A DNA stretch of 42,638 bases from Dehalococcoidia bacterium (GTDB lineage: Bacteria > Chloroflexota > Dehalococcoidia > DSTF01 > WHTK01). Positions 1 to 8,589 of the stretch are shown piece after piece. Under the pieces are notes generated by a model that was not told the DNA's origin, did not search any database, and saw nothing but the letters and a program-made list of their open reading frames with translations. Position numbers and translations under genes: made by a program. Each line of letters begins with the position of its first letter. Within the stretch, counting starts at the first letter, position 1. The stretch is from the NCBI GenBank assembly GCA_009377745.1, contig WHTK01000028.1, positions 1 through 42,638 of the forward strand. Direction: 5' to 3'.

Positions 1-197
1 CAACGAGCGGAATCTCCGACCAACTAGGCATCAGCTACGATGTCAAGTTCCACGTTTCTGAAATCACACCAAGCTCGGCGTGCGCAGCCGCTTCGGCAGC
101 AGAAGGCGCGTTGCTGTTTCTTGCTTACGTACTGGTTCTCACGCCCATCGGCGCATTGGTCGGTTGGCCAGCAGGCAGGCTCAAGGCACGTAAGTGA
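1..197 (+). pseudogene. Decayed or partial LuxR-type HTH membrane regulator fragment
   Basis: The first 200 bases read as the end of a LuxR-type HTH followed by one hydrophobic helix, but only if the frame changes several times. 'NE' is in frame 2, 'ISDQLGISYDVKFHVSEI' in frame 3, the expected 'TKLGVRSR' back in frame 2, and a hydrophobic stretch (LLFLAYVLVLTPIGALVGW) in frame 3 ending at TGA 195-197. The HTH words match the intact regulators at 4517, 5452 and 19608. At least two single-base shifts within about 100 bp, and no exported domain after the helix, suggest genuine decay rather than one sequencing slip. The 5' end lies outside the window, so the original length is unknown. It is convergent with the next gene. 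Confidence 0.55.
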
Positions 198-225
198 TCG
201 CCTACGCCGTCCTCATTGTTTGTGG

Positions 226-1887
226 CTATTCTCCAATTCGCCTGAGGCGCAGGCTGCGAACCAGCTCTTCGACAGCAGCCTCACTGTTGTAGACACCGAA
301 GTGGCTGGCTGGTTCCATCACAATTCCGTAGGGCGCGTTAATCGTGACCGTGACCTGTGGGAAATTGACTTCGGCCATGAAGCGGTCGTACGGCCCGGTC
401 GGGCAAGTTCCGGGCTGGGACGGCGTTTGCCCCGGCCCCTGGATGATGGGCGGACTAACCGGCGGGCTAGTGTCGGGTACGAGGCCTTCGGAAGAGCCGC
501 CTATCGACGGTGTAGCCAGAGGCGCCGTCCTGTCGAAGCCGCGGAGGATGGCAGCGGAACCAGCTCCGCTCGAGATATCTACTCGGTCCGAGCAGGAAGC
601 CCAGGCAAAGTTCTGGCCGAGCTGTCGCTTGTGCTCCTCCCAGGCGCCCGGGGGCCAGTAATCGAGCCGAAAGGTCCCGCTATCGCTGGAGTAAACCAGC
701 GTTACGCGGATGTCGGGCGCGTAGGGGCCCGTTCGCTCTGCAGGGGGAGGACCGCGTTCCTCAACACGCGACAGCTGTGCCTGATTCGCGGCGCTGGTGA
801 AGGTACGTCCGGGCCAGTAAACAGGAACACCGAGGTTCGGGCCGTCGAGCACGCGTAGCTGCTGCTCCGACACCGACTCGTAGCCGAGCGCCGCGGGCGC
901 AAAGAAGTCCGGCGCGAGAGAGCGACGCGAAACGAACTGTACCTCGTAGAGCGTGCGGCGTTCCGTGTTCGGGACAGCTACCACAGTTTGGACGTGGGCG
1001 ACCGGCAAGTATGTAGCCGGCTCAACGAGCAGGCGAGTCTCGCCGGCGCCCGTCGCGCCCGTTGTTTCGCGCCAGAGCAGCGAGTTAAGGCGACGACCGC
1101 CGTAGTCGACTTCGCCTTCCAGCACGACCGTCCCGGGTACTGAGACCGGCGAGAAACCACAGAGCAGCGGCGTCAGGACGCTATCCGGCTCGCCGATGAA
1201 GCAGCTCGGGTTCTCGGCGCGCCAGTAGCTCTCTACCGGGCCATCACTCGAAGGATAGGCTCGATACAAGTATTCGCCCTCTACCAGGTCGATCCTGTTC
1301 GCGGCAATGTCGAGAGTGGACGTGGGCGCCTTCGTGACCGTCGACCGGCTCGCCTCCCCGCGCAGGTCGAACCAGGCGTCGATCGACCATTGCGGCGCGG
1401 ATTGGCCGTTGGCGACGAGCTCCGTCGTGCCCTGTACGCGAGCTGTGTCTCCGCCCGCGGCGAGTGCCGCCTCGACCTTCAGCAAGAACTCCTCGGGTGT
1501 CGTCGGTACTTCCGGGAGGTTTGCATATCTCCCGGGCTCGGCGGCCTTGCGAGACTCCATGATCAGCATGCCAGCGCCAAGGCCGAGCACGGCTACTACG
1601 CCGATTGCGGCCAGCGCCAGCAGGGCCGGCGCTTTCAGACCTTGCAGGAGGCCGCCGAGGCCCAGACCCCAGTTGGGTGCTCTCTCCGGCCGCCAGGCTG
1701 CAGCTTCGTAGCGACTGGAGACGCCCAGCTTCGAGAGGATGGCGGCGACGTGGTACTTGGCGCCGTTCTCGCTAATCCCGAGGTCGGCAGCGATCTGCTC
1801 GTTGGTCCTGCCTGCCCGGATCAGGTCGAGGACTTCTCACTCCCTGGGAGTGAGGACGTCTGGGTGTTTCGGCCGGCCGCGTGGCAT
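226..1887 (-). pseudogene. Membrane LuxR-type one-component regulator, interrupted by in-frame TGA
   Basis: Reading from ATG 1887, the product starts MPRGRPKHPDVLTPRE, then meets TGA at 1839-1837, then continues in the same frame through EVLDLIRAGRTNEQIAADLG and the rest of the HTH. The stop is exactly where the intact paralogs carry Trp (LTPREW), so one TGG-to-TGA change explains it. Downstream are one membrane helix (near 1625-1565) and an exported domain of roughly 430 residues ending at 226. That domain includes a segment (SIDAWFDLRGEASRSTV) weakly like lipoprotein-carrier or RseB-type folds; this is a guess. Total length would be 553 residues. It lies 10 bp after the exported-protein gene 2672-1898 and is probably in its operon. 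The open part after the stop could only start at a late GTG (1590), which would lose the DNA-binding domain. Mutation or base-call error are both possible. Confidence 0.7.
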
Positions 1888-1897
1888 CTAAGAAAGA

Positions 1898-2672
1898 CTA
1901 ACTCCCGTCACCGGACGCGAGACCGGCGTCGCCTGTGTCCGGCGGCTTTATGCCGGACTGCCCTGTAGGCATTGTACCGGCAGTCCCGCAATCGGCAAGG
2001 CATCGTCCGGTGGTGCGCGCTGAGCGGACGATCCTGTCGAACGCTGCACCGGCATCAGCACTCCGGGCGTCACGACTGATTTCGGTTCCGCTGACAGGAT
2101 CGAGGGTCAGGGTCGAGTTGTCGCGGACATAGCAGATCTCTACGCGAGGGCCATGGCCTTCGGAGATCTGCGCAACGATGTAGCGACCATCGGACAAAAC
2201 GAAGGCAAAATTACCGAAGTACAGTTCCTGTGAGCCCTCGTACTGCAAGTCCGATCGGGCCAGTGAGCAGACGGACGGCGCGGGCGCCGCGGAGCCACCT
2301 ACCCGAACCGAGGCTGCTATTTCGTTCAAGACCGCTTCAGCCGAAGGGCTGTTGACGATTCGGTCCGTCTCCACTCCAGAGAGATTGAAGAAGATCGCCG
2401 AGTTACCCTGCGCGTAGCAGACCCTGACAAACTCCCCTCCCGGGTCAGCGATCCCGCCGATCACGCTGTAATCGCCGCCAGCTGGGAGCGCGATAGAAAG
2501 GCCACGGACGTTGATTGTCTGGCCGCCGGTGTAGTTCGCCTGTCTGGCAGAGTGATGCTTGCTGCCCTCTAGCCACACCTGTATTCGGTCCGAAGGCTAG
2601 TAGCCCTGCAAAGAAACTCAGGACTGCCAGTGCTAGCGGCACAACCATCACTTCTCTTCTGTTCCACCTCAT
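1898..2672 (-). pseudogene. Exported protein with duplicated domain, single-base frameshift after signal peptide
   Basis: ATG 2672 (or internal ATG 2648) opens a hydrophobic export signal (VPLALAVLSFFAGLLAF) and then runs into unlikely sequence. One frame over, from about 2595, the product continues sensibly as DRIQVWLEGSKHHSARQ and on to the stop at 1898. Removing one base in CTTCGGACC joins the two halves into a protein of about 257 residues. The mature part seems to contain two related units: each has a patch like 'F/NFAxxLxxGxYxV', a Val-(R/E)-(V/I)-C-Y element (VRVCYAQGN, VEICYVRDN) and a following SG. Function is not recognised. The next gene, 10 bp downstream, is an interrupted membrane LuxR regulator, so the pair may be a sensor with an exported partner. 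The defect may be an assembly error. Confidence 0.6.
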
Positions 2673-2828
2673 TCTTATCAGCAGGCCTCCGGTTCCCTTA
2701 TCTCGTCAGATGCTCAACCCTGACAGGGAAGACCTTACGACCGTCCGCTATGAATAACACTACTCGCTCATTCGTTCGGGCTTAGCGTAAGAGCACCGAC
2801 TCAACCGGTAGACACGTCTCGCGTGAGC

Positions 2829-4517
2829 CTATGGCTGCCACCAGTCGTAGAGGTACTCCCAGTCGATGTGGCCCTGGTAGCCGTTGAGGAGCAACCGTGC
2901 AGCCTGTGGCTCGGGGCTAATATCGGCGACGAACTGAACGGCGGTACCGCCCGTCGATGGAACCAGCCAGAGCGAAGCGCCGTCTCCCGTGTCGAGGCAG
3001 GCGAAGAGGACCTGCGTGCTATCGGCAGACCATAGCGGCAGCTCCTGGCGGCAATCGGCGCCATCCGTTCGCAGTTGCTGCGCTCCAGATCCGTCGCGGG
3101 CCATAGTCCACAGCCGCCGCGATGCCTCGACATCCGTGCGGGGCGCTGTGAGGTCGACCGGTCCGGTATCGGGCCGGGCTACGAAGGCGATGGACGCGCC
3201 GTCGGGCGACCAGGCAGGCGCTACTGCGACAATGCTCTCATCCGTCAGACGCCGCGTCCGGCCCGTAGCTAGGTCCATGACGACGATGGACTTTTCGTTC
3301 TGGCTATCGACCGGAGGCGGGATGTTGCGCGCGCTCGGGTCGACAAGCAGGCTGGCCAGCGCGACACCGGCCACGATGGCCATTTCGTCGCCGCTGGGCG
3401 AGAGGGCCAGGAAGTCGCGGTAGGTCAGCGTCCGCACACCGGTCCCCTCTGTCGACCGCGTCAGCTGGGCCCGGAGCCGCAACGGCAGTCCGCCGGCGAC
3501 CTGCGGCCCTGGGCCGGGCGGGGTCAGCGAGAGGAAGGCGGGCGTGCCGCCACCGGAGGCGGCCCAGCCGGCAGGCATCTCGTTGACACCGAAGGTGCTC
3601 AGAGGTGGCGGCAGCGTCGCGGCGAACAACTCCTGTTCGTCCCGCCTGTCGGCCCGTACGGCCCGGATGCCGACGTAGCTATAGCCTCCGGTCGGCGAGT
3701 TGCGGTCCTGGTGGTGCTCTTCGAAGACGATCCAGGCGCCGTCGTCGCTCCATTCGATATTGCCGCGGCGGTCGAGAGTGCCGTCACCGGGCAGGGAAGG
3801 CAACAACTCGCGACGTCCCCTGCCATCGGCATGCTCCAGCACAAGCACGCTGGCGCCGAGATGGAGCGGCGAGGCGGGGATCGCGAAGGCCAGGACGTCC
3901 CCAGATGGCGACCAGGTTGCCCGGCCCTGCGGCAGAACGTGACGCTCGCCGGAACCGTCGGTGCGAATGACCCAGACGCCGAAGCGGTCGCGGTCCAGCG
4001 GCGGCGACCGCTCGAACATGATCCATTCGCCGGAGGGTGATATCTGGGGCCGTACGGCGGCGTCCTCGAATGTGAGCTGGCGTGCCGGTCCTGACGGAAC
4101 CCCCTGGACCCAGAGATTGCCGTCGCGGACGAAGGCAATCAGCCCGAGCGGGCCGGCAGTCTGCTCCGCCTTTCCGTTGAGTGCAATGGCGAAAAGGATG
4201 ACGATCCCGGCCACGGTGGCAACGGCAGCCGAGCCAAGACCGGCCTTCAGGACAGTGGCTCTCTCGGGTAGCAAGGCCAGGACCAGCCCGGGCAGATGGC
4301 GCCGCCGGCGTTCCTGTTCGGCCCACGCGGCGGCTTCCTCGCGACTCGGCATGCCGAGCTTCGATAGGATTTCTGAGACATGGAACTTGGTCGTGTTACG
4401 GCTGATACGGAGGCGATCCGCGATCTGCTCGTTACTCAGTCCTTCGCGCAGGAGCGATACGACCTCCCACTCTCGGGGCGTGAGGACATCGTCATAGCGG
4501 GGCCGGCCGCGTCGCAT
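2829..4517 (-). CDS. Membrane LuxR-type regulator with exported TolB-like beta-propeller
   Basis: This 562-residue protein has three parts. Residues 1-65 are a GRP motif plus LuxR/GerE-type HTH (LTPREWEVV, NEQIADRLRISRNTTKFHVSEILSKLG). A single membrane helix is at about 92-113. The rest is exported and carries repeated PD40/TolB propeller words: ISPSGEWIMF, WSPSGDVLAF, WSDDGAWIVF, WSPDGASIAF, WSADSTQVLF. There is no receiver or autoinducer domain, so DNA binding would be coupled directly to an outside signal through one helix. The start is set by ATG 4517, which lies 6 nt after a -10 box and has no ribosome-binding site, so the mRNA is probably leaderless. Propellers of this type usually bind proteins or glycans; the ligand is unknown. 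It is downstream of 5452-4571 but has its own promoter. Confidence 0.88.
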   Translation of the reverse strand: MRRGRPRYDDVLTPREWEVVSLLREGLSNEQIADRLRISRNTTKFHVSEILSKLGMPSREEAAAWAEQERRRRHLPGLVLALLPERATVLKAGLGSAAVATVAGIVILFAIALNGKAEQTAGPLGLIAFVRDGNLWVQGVPSGPARQLTFEDAAVRPQISPSGEWIMFERSPPLDRDRFGVWVIRTDGSGERHVLPQGRATWSPSGDVLAFAIPASPLHLGASVLVLEHADGRGRRELLPSLPGDGTLDRRGNIEWSDDGAWIVFEEHHQDRNSPTGGYSYVGIRAVRADRRDEQELFAATLPPPLSTFGVNEMPAGWAASGGGTPAFLSLTPPGPGPQVAGGLPLRLRAQLTRSTEGTGVRTLTYRDFLALSPSGDEMAIVAGVALASLLVDPSARNIPPPVDSQNEKSIVVMDLATGRTRRLTDESIVAVAPAWSPDGASIAFVARPDTGPVDLTAPRTDVEASRRLWTMARDGSGAQQLRTDGADCRQELPLWSADSTQVLFACLDTGDGASLWLVPSTGGTAVQFVADISPEPQAARLLLNGYQGHIDWEYLYDWWQP

Positions 4518-4523
4518 GGCGTT

Positions 4524-4554
4524 AGGCTATCAGGCACCCGCAGCGAATTTGCCC
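4524..4554 (-). promoter_or_regulatory. Leaderless promoter of the propeller-type LuxR regulator
   Basis: On the minus strand GGGCAA (4554-4549) and TAGCCT (4529-4524) are 19 bp apart. The -10 box ends 6 nt before ATG 4517, so transcription should begin at or beside the start codon. The same arrangement recurs before the genes at 5452, 5597, 10513, 15470, 15601 and 19608. Confidence 0.55.
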
Positions 4555-4570
4555 ACCCATCCCGATACGC

Positions 4571-5452
4571 TTAGGGAGCGTTCGATACGACGTACCAGAG
4601 GCGTTCGATAAACCCATGCGCATCGACGGCTTGGCTTGGAACGGCTTCCGGGAGACCGTTACGACACTCCCACGAATAGACGGTCGCGTTCCGGTTGGGT
4701 ATGAGGGTGCGCGGTATGAAGCGCAGGAGGTCGGGCGGCAGGCCTTCCGGCAGGTCCTGAGACGGGTTCAAGCAGTATTCGATCATCTGAGCCGTCGGCT
4801 CTCGATTCGTGTCCGCCTTGCCACAGTGCAGGTTGTTGCCGTGCGTGCAGGCCATGACACGCCCGTCGGCGCAGCGCCAGACAAAAGACGGCCCTGTACG
4901 CGGATCCCGACCAAGTGCCCTGGCGAACCCTTCGACCAAGCCAGCGGAGAACATCGGTCCGACGTAACGGCCGTCCGGCTCGTCGACCCTGCCGACAGCA
5001 GCGCAATACTCGAAGGGATCGGTGTATCCCACAGGCATCGTGGTCGCCGTCGCGGGCGGTAGGTCCAGTCCTACGGAGTTGTTTGCTTCGGTGGCGACCG
5101 CAGACGGTCTTGAGGAGCCGTTCGGCCAAGGGCTGGTGACGATCAACAGCGCCATCAGGCTGACGACCAAGACACTGATGCCTACAGCCAGTTGCGCCCG
5201 GCACAAAGGAAAGGCAAACCAGGCCGGCAAACGCTGTCGATGAGAGCGAACCCGCATTACTTCAACGGCCTCATGGCGGCTGGAGACGCCGAGCTTGGAG
5301 ATGATCTCGGAGACGTGGAACTTGGCTGTGTTCGGGCTGATGCCGAGTTTCTCAGCGATCTGCTCGTTGGTCAGGCCCTCAGTGATGAGGTCCAAGACCT
5401 GCCGTTCTCGCGGCGTCAGAACGTCGTCGTGTTTGCTTCGGCCATGCGTCAT
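4571..5452 (-). CDS. Membrane LuxR-type regulator with Cys-rich exported domain
   Basis: The 293-residue product begins MTHGRSKHDDVLTPRERQVL and continues through a complete LuxR-type HTH (NEQIAEKLGISPNTAKFHVSEI) to about residue 62. A membrane helix lies near 86-108, then a Thr/Pro linker. The exported domain (from about 141) begins DPFEYCAAVGRVDEPDGRYVGP and contains VWRCADGRVMACTHG, LHCGKAD, MIEYCLNP and VYSWECRNG. From memory this Cys pattern matches a small periplasmic domain that occurs alone in Proteobacteria and has no assigned function; the paired Cys suggest disulfides. Here Arg replaces the Trp usual in LTPREW. The start is ATG 5452, 6 nt after the -10 box. A perfect 21-bp palindrome overlaps the -35 region and may be an autoregulatory operator. 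Confidence 0.87.
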   Translation of the reverse strand: MTHGRSKHDDVLTPRERQVLDLITEGLTNEQIAEKLGISPNTAKFHVSEIISKLGVSSRHEAVEVMRVRSHRQRLPAWFAFPLCRAQLAVGISVLVVSLMALLIVTSPWPNGSSRPSAVATEANNSVGLDLPPATATTMPVGYTDPFEYCAAVGRVDEPDGRYVGPMFSAGLVEGFARALGRDPRTGPSFVWRCADGRVMACTHGNNLHCGKADTNREPTAQMIEYCLNPSQDLPEGLPPDLLRFIPRTLIPNRNATVYSWECRNGLPEAVPSQAVDAHGFIERLWYVVSNAP

Positions 5453-5458
5453 TGCCTC

Positions 5459-5488
5459 AGGCTAGCAGCCGGTAGGCCTCGTTTGCCT
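5459..5488 (-). promoter_or_regulatory. Leaderless promoter of the Cys-rich LuxR regulator
   Basis: AGGCAA (5488-5483), an 18-bp spacer and TAGCCT (5464-5459) are followed 6 nt later by ATG 5452. The -10 hexamer is identical to that of the neighbouring regulator at 4517, and neither gene has a Shine-Dalgarno sequence. Confidence 0.55.
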
Positions 5489-5491
5489 ACC
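5471..5491. promoter_or_regulatory. 21-bp palindrome, possible operator
   Basis: GGTAGGC, seven spacer bases and GCCTACC form a perfect 7-7-7 inverted repeat. It covers the -35 box of the 5452 promoter and lies between that gene and the divergent acyltransferase gene. LuxR/GerE-type HTH dimers usually bind dyads of about 20 bp, so autoregulation is plausible, but the match is structural only. I did not find the same dyad at the other promoters of the family. Confidence 0.4.
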
Positions 5492-5557
5492 CGAAAGCAC
5501 GTTCTGCATGTGTCTAAGGGAACAGAATTCTCAGTCAAATCGTCAGGGTTGAGAGTA

Positions 5558-5586
5558 GGGTAATTGACCTTCTGGACTGATAGCTT
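5558..5586 (+). promoter_or_regulatory. Promoter of the acyltransferase gene
   Basis: GGGTAA (5558-5563), a 17-bp spacer and TAGCTT (5581-5586) precede ATG 5597 by 10 nt. The 11-mer GTAGGGTAATT here is repeated exactly, in opposite orientation, at the promoter near 15500, which supports a shared sigma-factor or activator site. Confidence 0.5.
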
Positions 5587-5596
5587 CTGGTTGAGC

Positions 5597-7501
5597 ATGA
5601 GCGAAGCCCGAACCACCTTCCTCCACAGAAACGAAGCGATTGGTGCCCGTGCTCACCTTCCCGCAGTCGATGGCATCCGAGCCCTGTCGCTAATCGCGGT
5701 GTTGCTTTTCCATGCCGCGCCCGGCCTCCTGTCCGGTGGCTTCATCGGCGTCGAGGTCTTCTTCGTGGTCAGCGGATTTGTGATCACGCGCAGCATCGTT
5801 AAGGAATGGCAGCTGCGGCGTTCTGTTGGCCTCAGGAGCTTCTGGCTCCGACGCGCCTTGCGTCTCCTGCCCGCCCTCGCCGTTCTAATCGTCAGCGTGG
5901 TTGCCTACGTTTCCATGATCGACCCGGACGCACTTGCTTCGTTACGCACCGAGATGTTCGCTTCCCTGGCTTACGTGATGAACTGGCATCTCGTCCTCAG
6001 CGGCGACTCATACCTGGCCTCCTTCTCTGACCCGTCGCCCCTGACTCATCTCTGGTCGCTGGCCGTGGAAGAGCAGTTCTATGTCGTTTGGCCCCTGCTG
6101 CTCTCGATGGGTCTGACGCTACGCAAGCCGCGGCTGCTCCTGGTGCTGACCATTGCCGGCGCTCTTGCTTCAGTCCTCCTGATGGCAGGCCTCTATATGG
6201 GAGGCGCAAATGATGGCCGGTTGTACTACGGCACGGACACGCGCGCCTCAGGACTCCTCTTCGGAGCCGCGCTGGCACTGGCTGGCCAGGCCGGCGTGGC
6301 TATTCGCCGACCTGACGCTGGGTTCTTCCTTGAAGTCGCCGGCATCGCCGGGCTGGCACTGATAGTCGCCGGGTCCGTGCTGGTCGCAAATGACAGCCCT
6401 CTCCTTTATCTCGGTGGCTTCGCGGTCGTCGATGCTGCGGCAGTTCTTCTTTTACTCTCTGCCGCTCAAATGCAGAGTGCCACGGCGCGCTTTCTCTCAT
6501 TCAAACCGCTCCAGTGGTTAGGTCTGCGTTCCTATGGGATCTACCTCTGGCACTGGCCGATCTTGCTCTTGGCCTGGCCTGAAGAGACCGGAGTGGTGGC
6601 GGTCATTCTGAAGCTTCTCGCCGCAGTGACCGCTGCCGCCCTCTCCTATGTTCTGGTCGAGCAGCCAATCCGATGCTGGGGAAGAGCCACGTCAGTGAGC
6701 TCAGCAACCTCGACCGTTCACCCGATTCGTCGATGGAGGCTGCGCATCGTAGTCCTCGCTGCGTGCGCGGCTCTCCTGACCGGGGCCGCCGGCATCGCCG
6801 CCGTCCCAACCAGTGATGGAGCGCCGCAGCTGGCTTCCAGCGTGCGCATCTTTGGTTCCGAACCGACGCCTGCCACGCCCAGCGGCGAGAGCGAGGAGTG
6901 GTCGGGTGAAGATGCGCCGGCAGATCAAAGATCCGAGCCGCTACAGACTCCAATGCCGACTTCTTCTCCGTCGGCTCCTGCTTCGCCTGCAACGAAGCCA
7001 GTAGCTGCGATCCGGCCGGCGGCCGCCACTGGACCTCGTGTTACCGCCATCGGCGATTCCGTGCTCCTCAGCGCGGCGACCGAGCTTGCGGCGCTGGTTC
7101 CAGGTATCGACATCGATGCTTCGCTCGGACGCCAGACCTGGGAAGCGATCGAGATTCTCGAGCAACGGCGCCACGACAGCGAACTGGCTCAAGTGGTCCT
7201 GCTTCACATCGGGAACAACGGCCCACTCACGGCGGCCCAAATCGATAAGATCATGGCCATTGCCGGTAAGGACCGGCGAGTCGTCTTCGTTAATGTGAAG
7301 GTCGAGCGGCCATGGCAGTCTGAGACGAACGTTGCTCTCGCCGATGGCGCTCAGCGCTTCGCAAACCTAGAGCTGGTGGACTGGTACGGTGCCAGCAATC
7401 AGAGAAAAGACCTGTTTTGGAAGGACGATACCCATCTCAACCCTGAAGGTATCTCGCTCTACGCCGACCTCGTTTCAGAGGTTGTAAAGCCCTCCCACTA
7501 G
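5597..7501 (+). CDS. OafA/YrhL-type membrane acyltransferase with C-terminal SGNH domain
   Basis: The 634-residue protein opens with the acyltransferase-3 signature (LPAVDGIRALSLIAVLLFHA, then GGFIGVEVFFVVSGFVIT) and has about ten membrane helices to residue 390. A Ser/Thr/Pro-rich outer linker follows. The C-terminal exported domain has SGNH-hydrolase blocks: AIGDSVLLSA, HIGNNGPL and DDTHLNPEG with the Asp/His pair. Proteins of this design transfer acyl (often O-acetyl) groups from the cytoplasm onto cell-surface polysaccharide or peptidoglycan. ATG 5597 is chosen because it lies just after a -10 box; a TTG at 5564 would start inside the promoter. It is divergent from the regulator at 5452, sharing a 144-bp intergenic region. 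The exact acceptor cannot be read from the sequence. Confidence 0.9.
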   Translation: MSEARTTFLHRNEAIGARAHLPAVDGIRALSLIAVLLFHAAPGLLSGGFIGVEVFFVVSGFVITRSIVKEWQLRRSVGLRSFWLRRALRLLPALAVLIVSVVAYVSMIDPDALASLRTEMFASLAYVMNWHLVLSGDSYLASFSDPSPLTHLWSLAVEEQFYVVWPLLLSMGLTLRKPRLLLVLTIAGALASVLLMAGLYMGGANDGRLYYGTDTRASGLLFGAALALAGQAGVAIRRPDAGFFLEVAGIAGLALIVAGSVLVANDSPLLYLGGFAVVDAAAVLLLLSAAQMQSATARFLSFKPLQWLGLRSYGIYLWHWPILLLAWPEETGVVAVILKLLAAVTAAALSYVLVEQPIRCWGRATSVSSATSTVHPIRRWRLRIVVLAACAALLTGAAGIAAVPTSDGAPQLASSVRIFGSEPTPATPSGESEEWSGEDAPADQRSEPLQTPMPTSSPSAPASPATKPVAAIRPAAATGPRVTAIGDSVLLSAATELAALVPGIDIDASLGRQTWEAIEILEQRRHDSELAQVVLLHIGNNGPLTAAQIDKIMAIAGKDRRVVFVNVKVERPWQSETNVALADGAQRFANLELVDWYGASNQRKDLFWKDDTHLNPEGISLYADLVSEVVKPSH

Positions 7502-7542
7502 GCACGTTCCTTGATGCCTGAGAGAAGAATCGACATCCAGCA

Positions 7543-8109
7543 ATGGAAGAAGCCCCTCGTGTGACTGACACCGGCAATCACCCTGACGGGAACGCCTGGT
7601 TGCGTATCTTGTCCGTGGCACCTCTGGCTGTTCTCGTGACTAGTACAAGTTACGAGGTGGTGTACGCGCTGGGCTGGTTGCAGGTCGGCGATCTACCAGG
7701 ACAGGGTCCGCCCGGCCACGCGACGGCCGTGCTTGCTGGCCTCCTGGCAATGATCATTGGGGCTGTGCTTTGTGCCGCCCTGGCCTTTCAGTCAGCGAAG
7801 ATGCCCCTGACCGAATGGTTGGCTCCTGCTGGCGTCGCGTTTGTGACTGCCCGCTTCTTCATTTTTGATCCTTACTACGCGCCCCAACTGCGCCGCTTCT
7901 CAGACGGTGGAGTCGTTTCCGAAGGCTGGCTGCTGGCGCTGGTAATCACCGCCGCCATCGCCGCCCTCGTCATAAGGCGTTACTCATCGCCTGGGCACGC
8001 ACTAGGCAGCATCGTCCTGGTTCTGGCGGTGTTCACGGCTGTCCTCCAGGGCGCCGGGCATGAGGCGACGAAGGAGCGCAACTTTGGTCTAGGGCTCGTA
8101 CTCATGTAG
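7543..8109 (+). CDS. Five-helix membrane protein of unknown function
   Basis: This 188-residue protein is mostly hydrophobic, with about five membrane helices (approximate residues 20-46, 63-86, 93-110, 126-144, 152-172). A conserved-looking polar loop, RFFIFDPYYAPQLRRFSDGG, lies between helices 3 and 4. I do not recognise the family. It starts 41 bp after the acyltransferase gene and may be co-transcribed with it, although no good Shine-Dalgarno precedes ATG 7543; GTG 7561 is an alternative start. Its last 21 bases overlap the end of the convergent gene 8589-8089. Confidence 0.65.
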   Translation: MEEAPRVTDTGNHPDGNAWLRILSVAPLAVLVTSTSYEVVYALGWLQVGDLPGQGPPGHATAVLAGLLAMIIGAVLCAALAFQSAKMPLTEWLAPAGVAFVTARFFIFDPYYAPQLRRFSDGGVVSEGWLLALVITAAIAALVIRRYSSPGHALGSIVLVLAVFTAVLQGAGHEATKERNFGLGLVLM

Positions 8110-8589
8110 GTACCGGACGATCTCGAAGTTCCCTTGCTCCGTCTCGGCCGTGAAGCGCCAGCAGCCAGGACCGGAGTAGAAGACGTAACCGCGTCGGTCG
8201 TTCGAAACGCTGTGAGGCCCTTCGAAGACCACCTCGTTCCGGCGCTGATCGAGGAGGCGCTCTCGGTTCCTCTGGTTCACCCCGTCGACAGTCGCCGCGT
8301 CGGCGCCAGCAGCCACGTCCTCCCAGCCAACAACCTCCCCGTAGTGAAACTGCACAATACCGTCACCGTCGAGCCTTTCGCCCCTATGGCGAACGTCTCC
8401 TGTCACGCTGTCATCAATCAGCCAGATGGTCTTCAAGGGCACATCGGCTCCCGTTGCTGGACCGATCGGCGGCGAGATGAGCCAGACGCCAGATCCCCCG
8501 ATTCCGGGAGCGATGCTTGCTTTCACGATCGGCCATGCGACAGCTTGGCTCAGGCGGTCGTTTGAAGTCTCAGCGGCTCTTGGCTGCAT
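8089..8589 (-). CDS. Hypothetical protein with GxPVW...GCWRF-type domain, no export signal
   Basis: From ATG 8589 the product is about 166 residues. It contains GGSGVWLISPPIGP, LKTIWLIDD, a GERLDG turn and near the end SGPGCWRFTAE. This combination resembles a small domain found in secreted or lipoprotein-anchored proteins of Chloroflexota and Actinobacteria (a 'GCWxVT' ending), judged from memory. Homologs of that kind normally carry an export signal, but none is seen here. The ATG overlaps the end of the upstream membrane-anchored gene by 20 bp and sits directly after GGTGGAGG. Either the N-terminus is lost, or a missed frameshift joins it to the upstream gene, or it is cytoplasmic. It is the last gene of the 10513-8089 operon. 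Confidence 0.55.
   Translation of the reverse strand: MQPRAAETSNDRLSQAVAWPIVKASIAPGIGGSGVWLISPPIGPATGADVPLKTIWLIDDSVTGDVRHRGERLDGDGIVQFHYGEVVGWEDVAAGADAATVDGVNQRNRERLLDQRRNEVVFEGPHSVSNDRRGYVFYSGPGCWRFTAETEQGNFEIVRYLHEYEP

Noticed and set aside
1837..1839. TGA as selenocysteine or reassigned Trp
   Set aside because: Paralogs have Trp, not Cys, at this site, and TGA ends many intact neighbouring genes; no selenocysteine stem-loop was evident.
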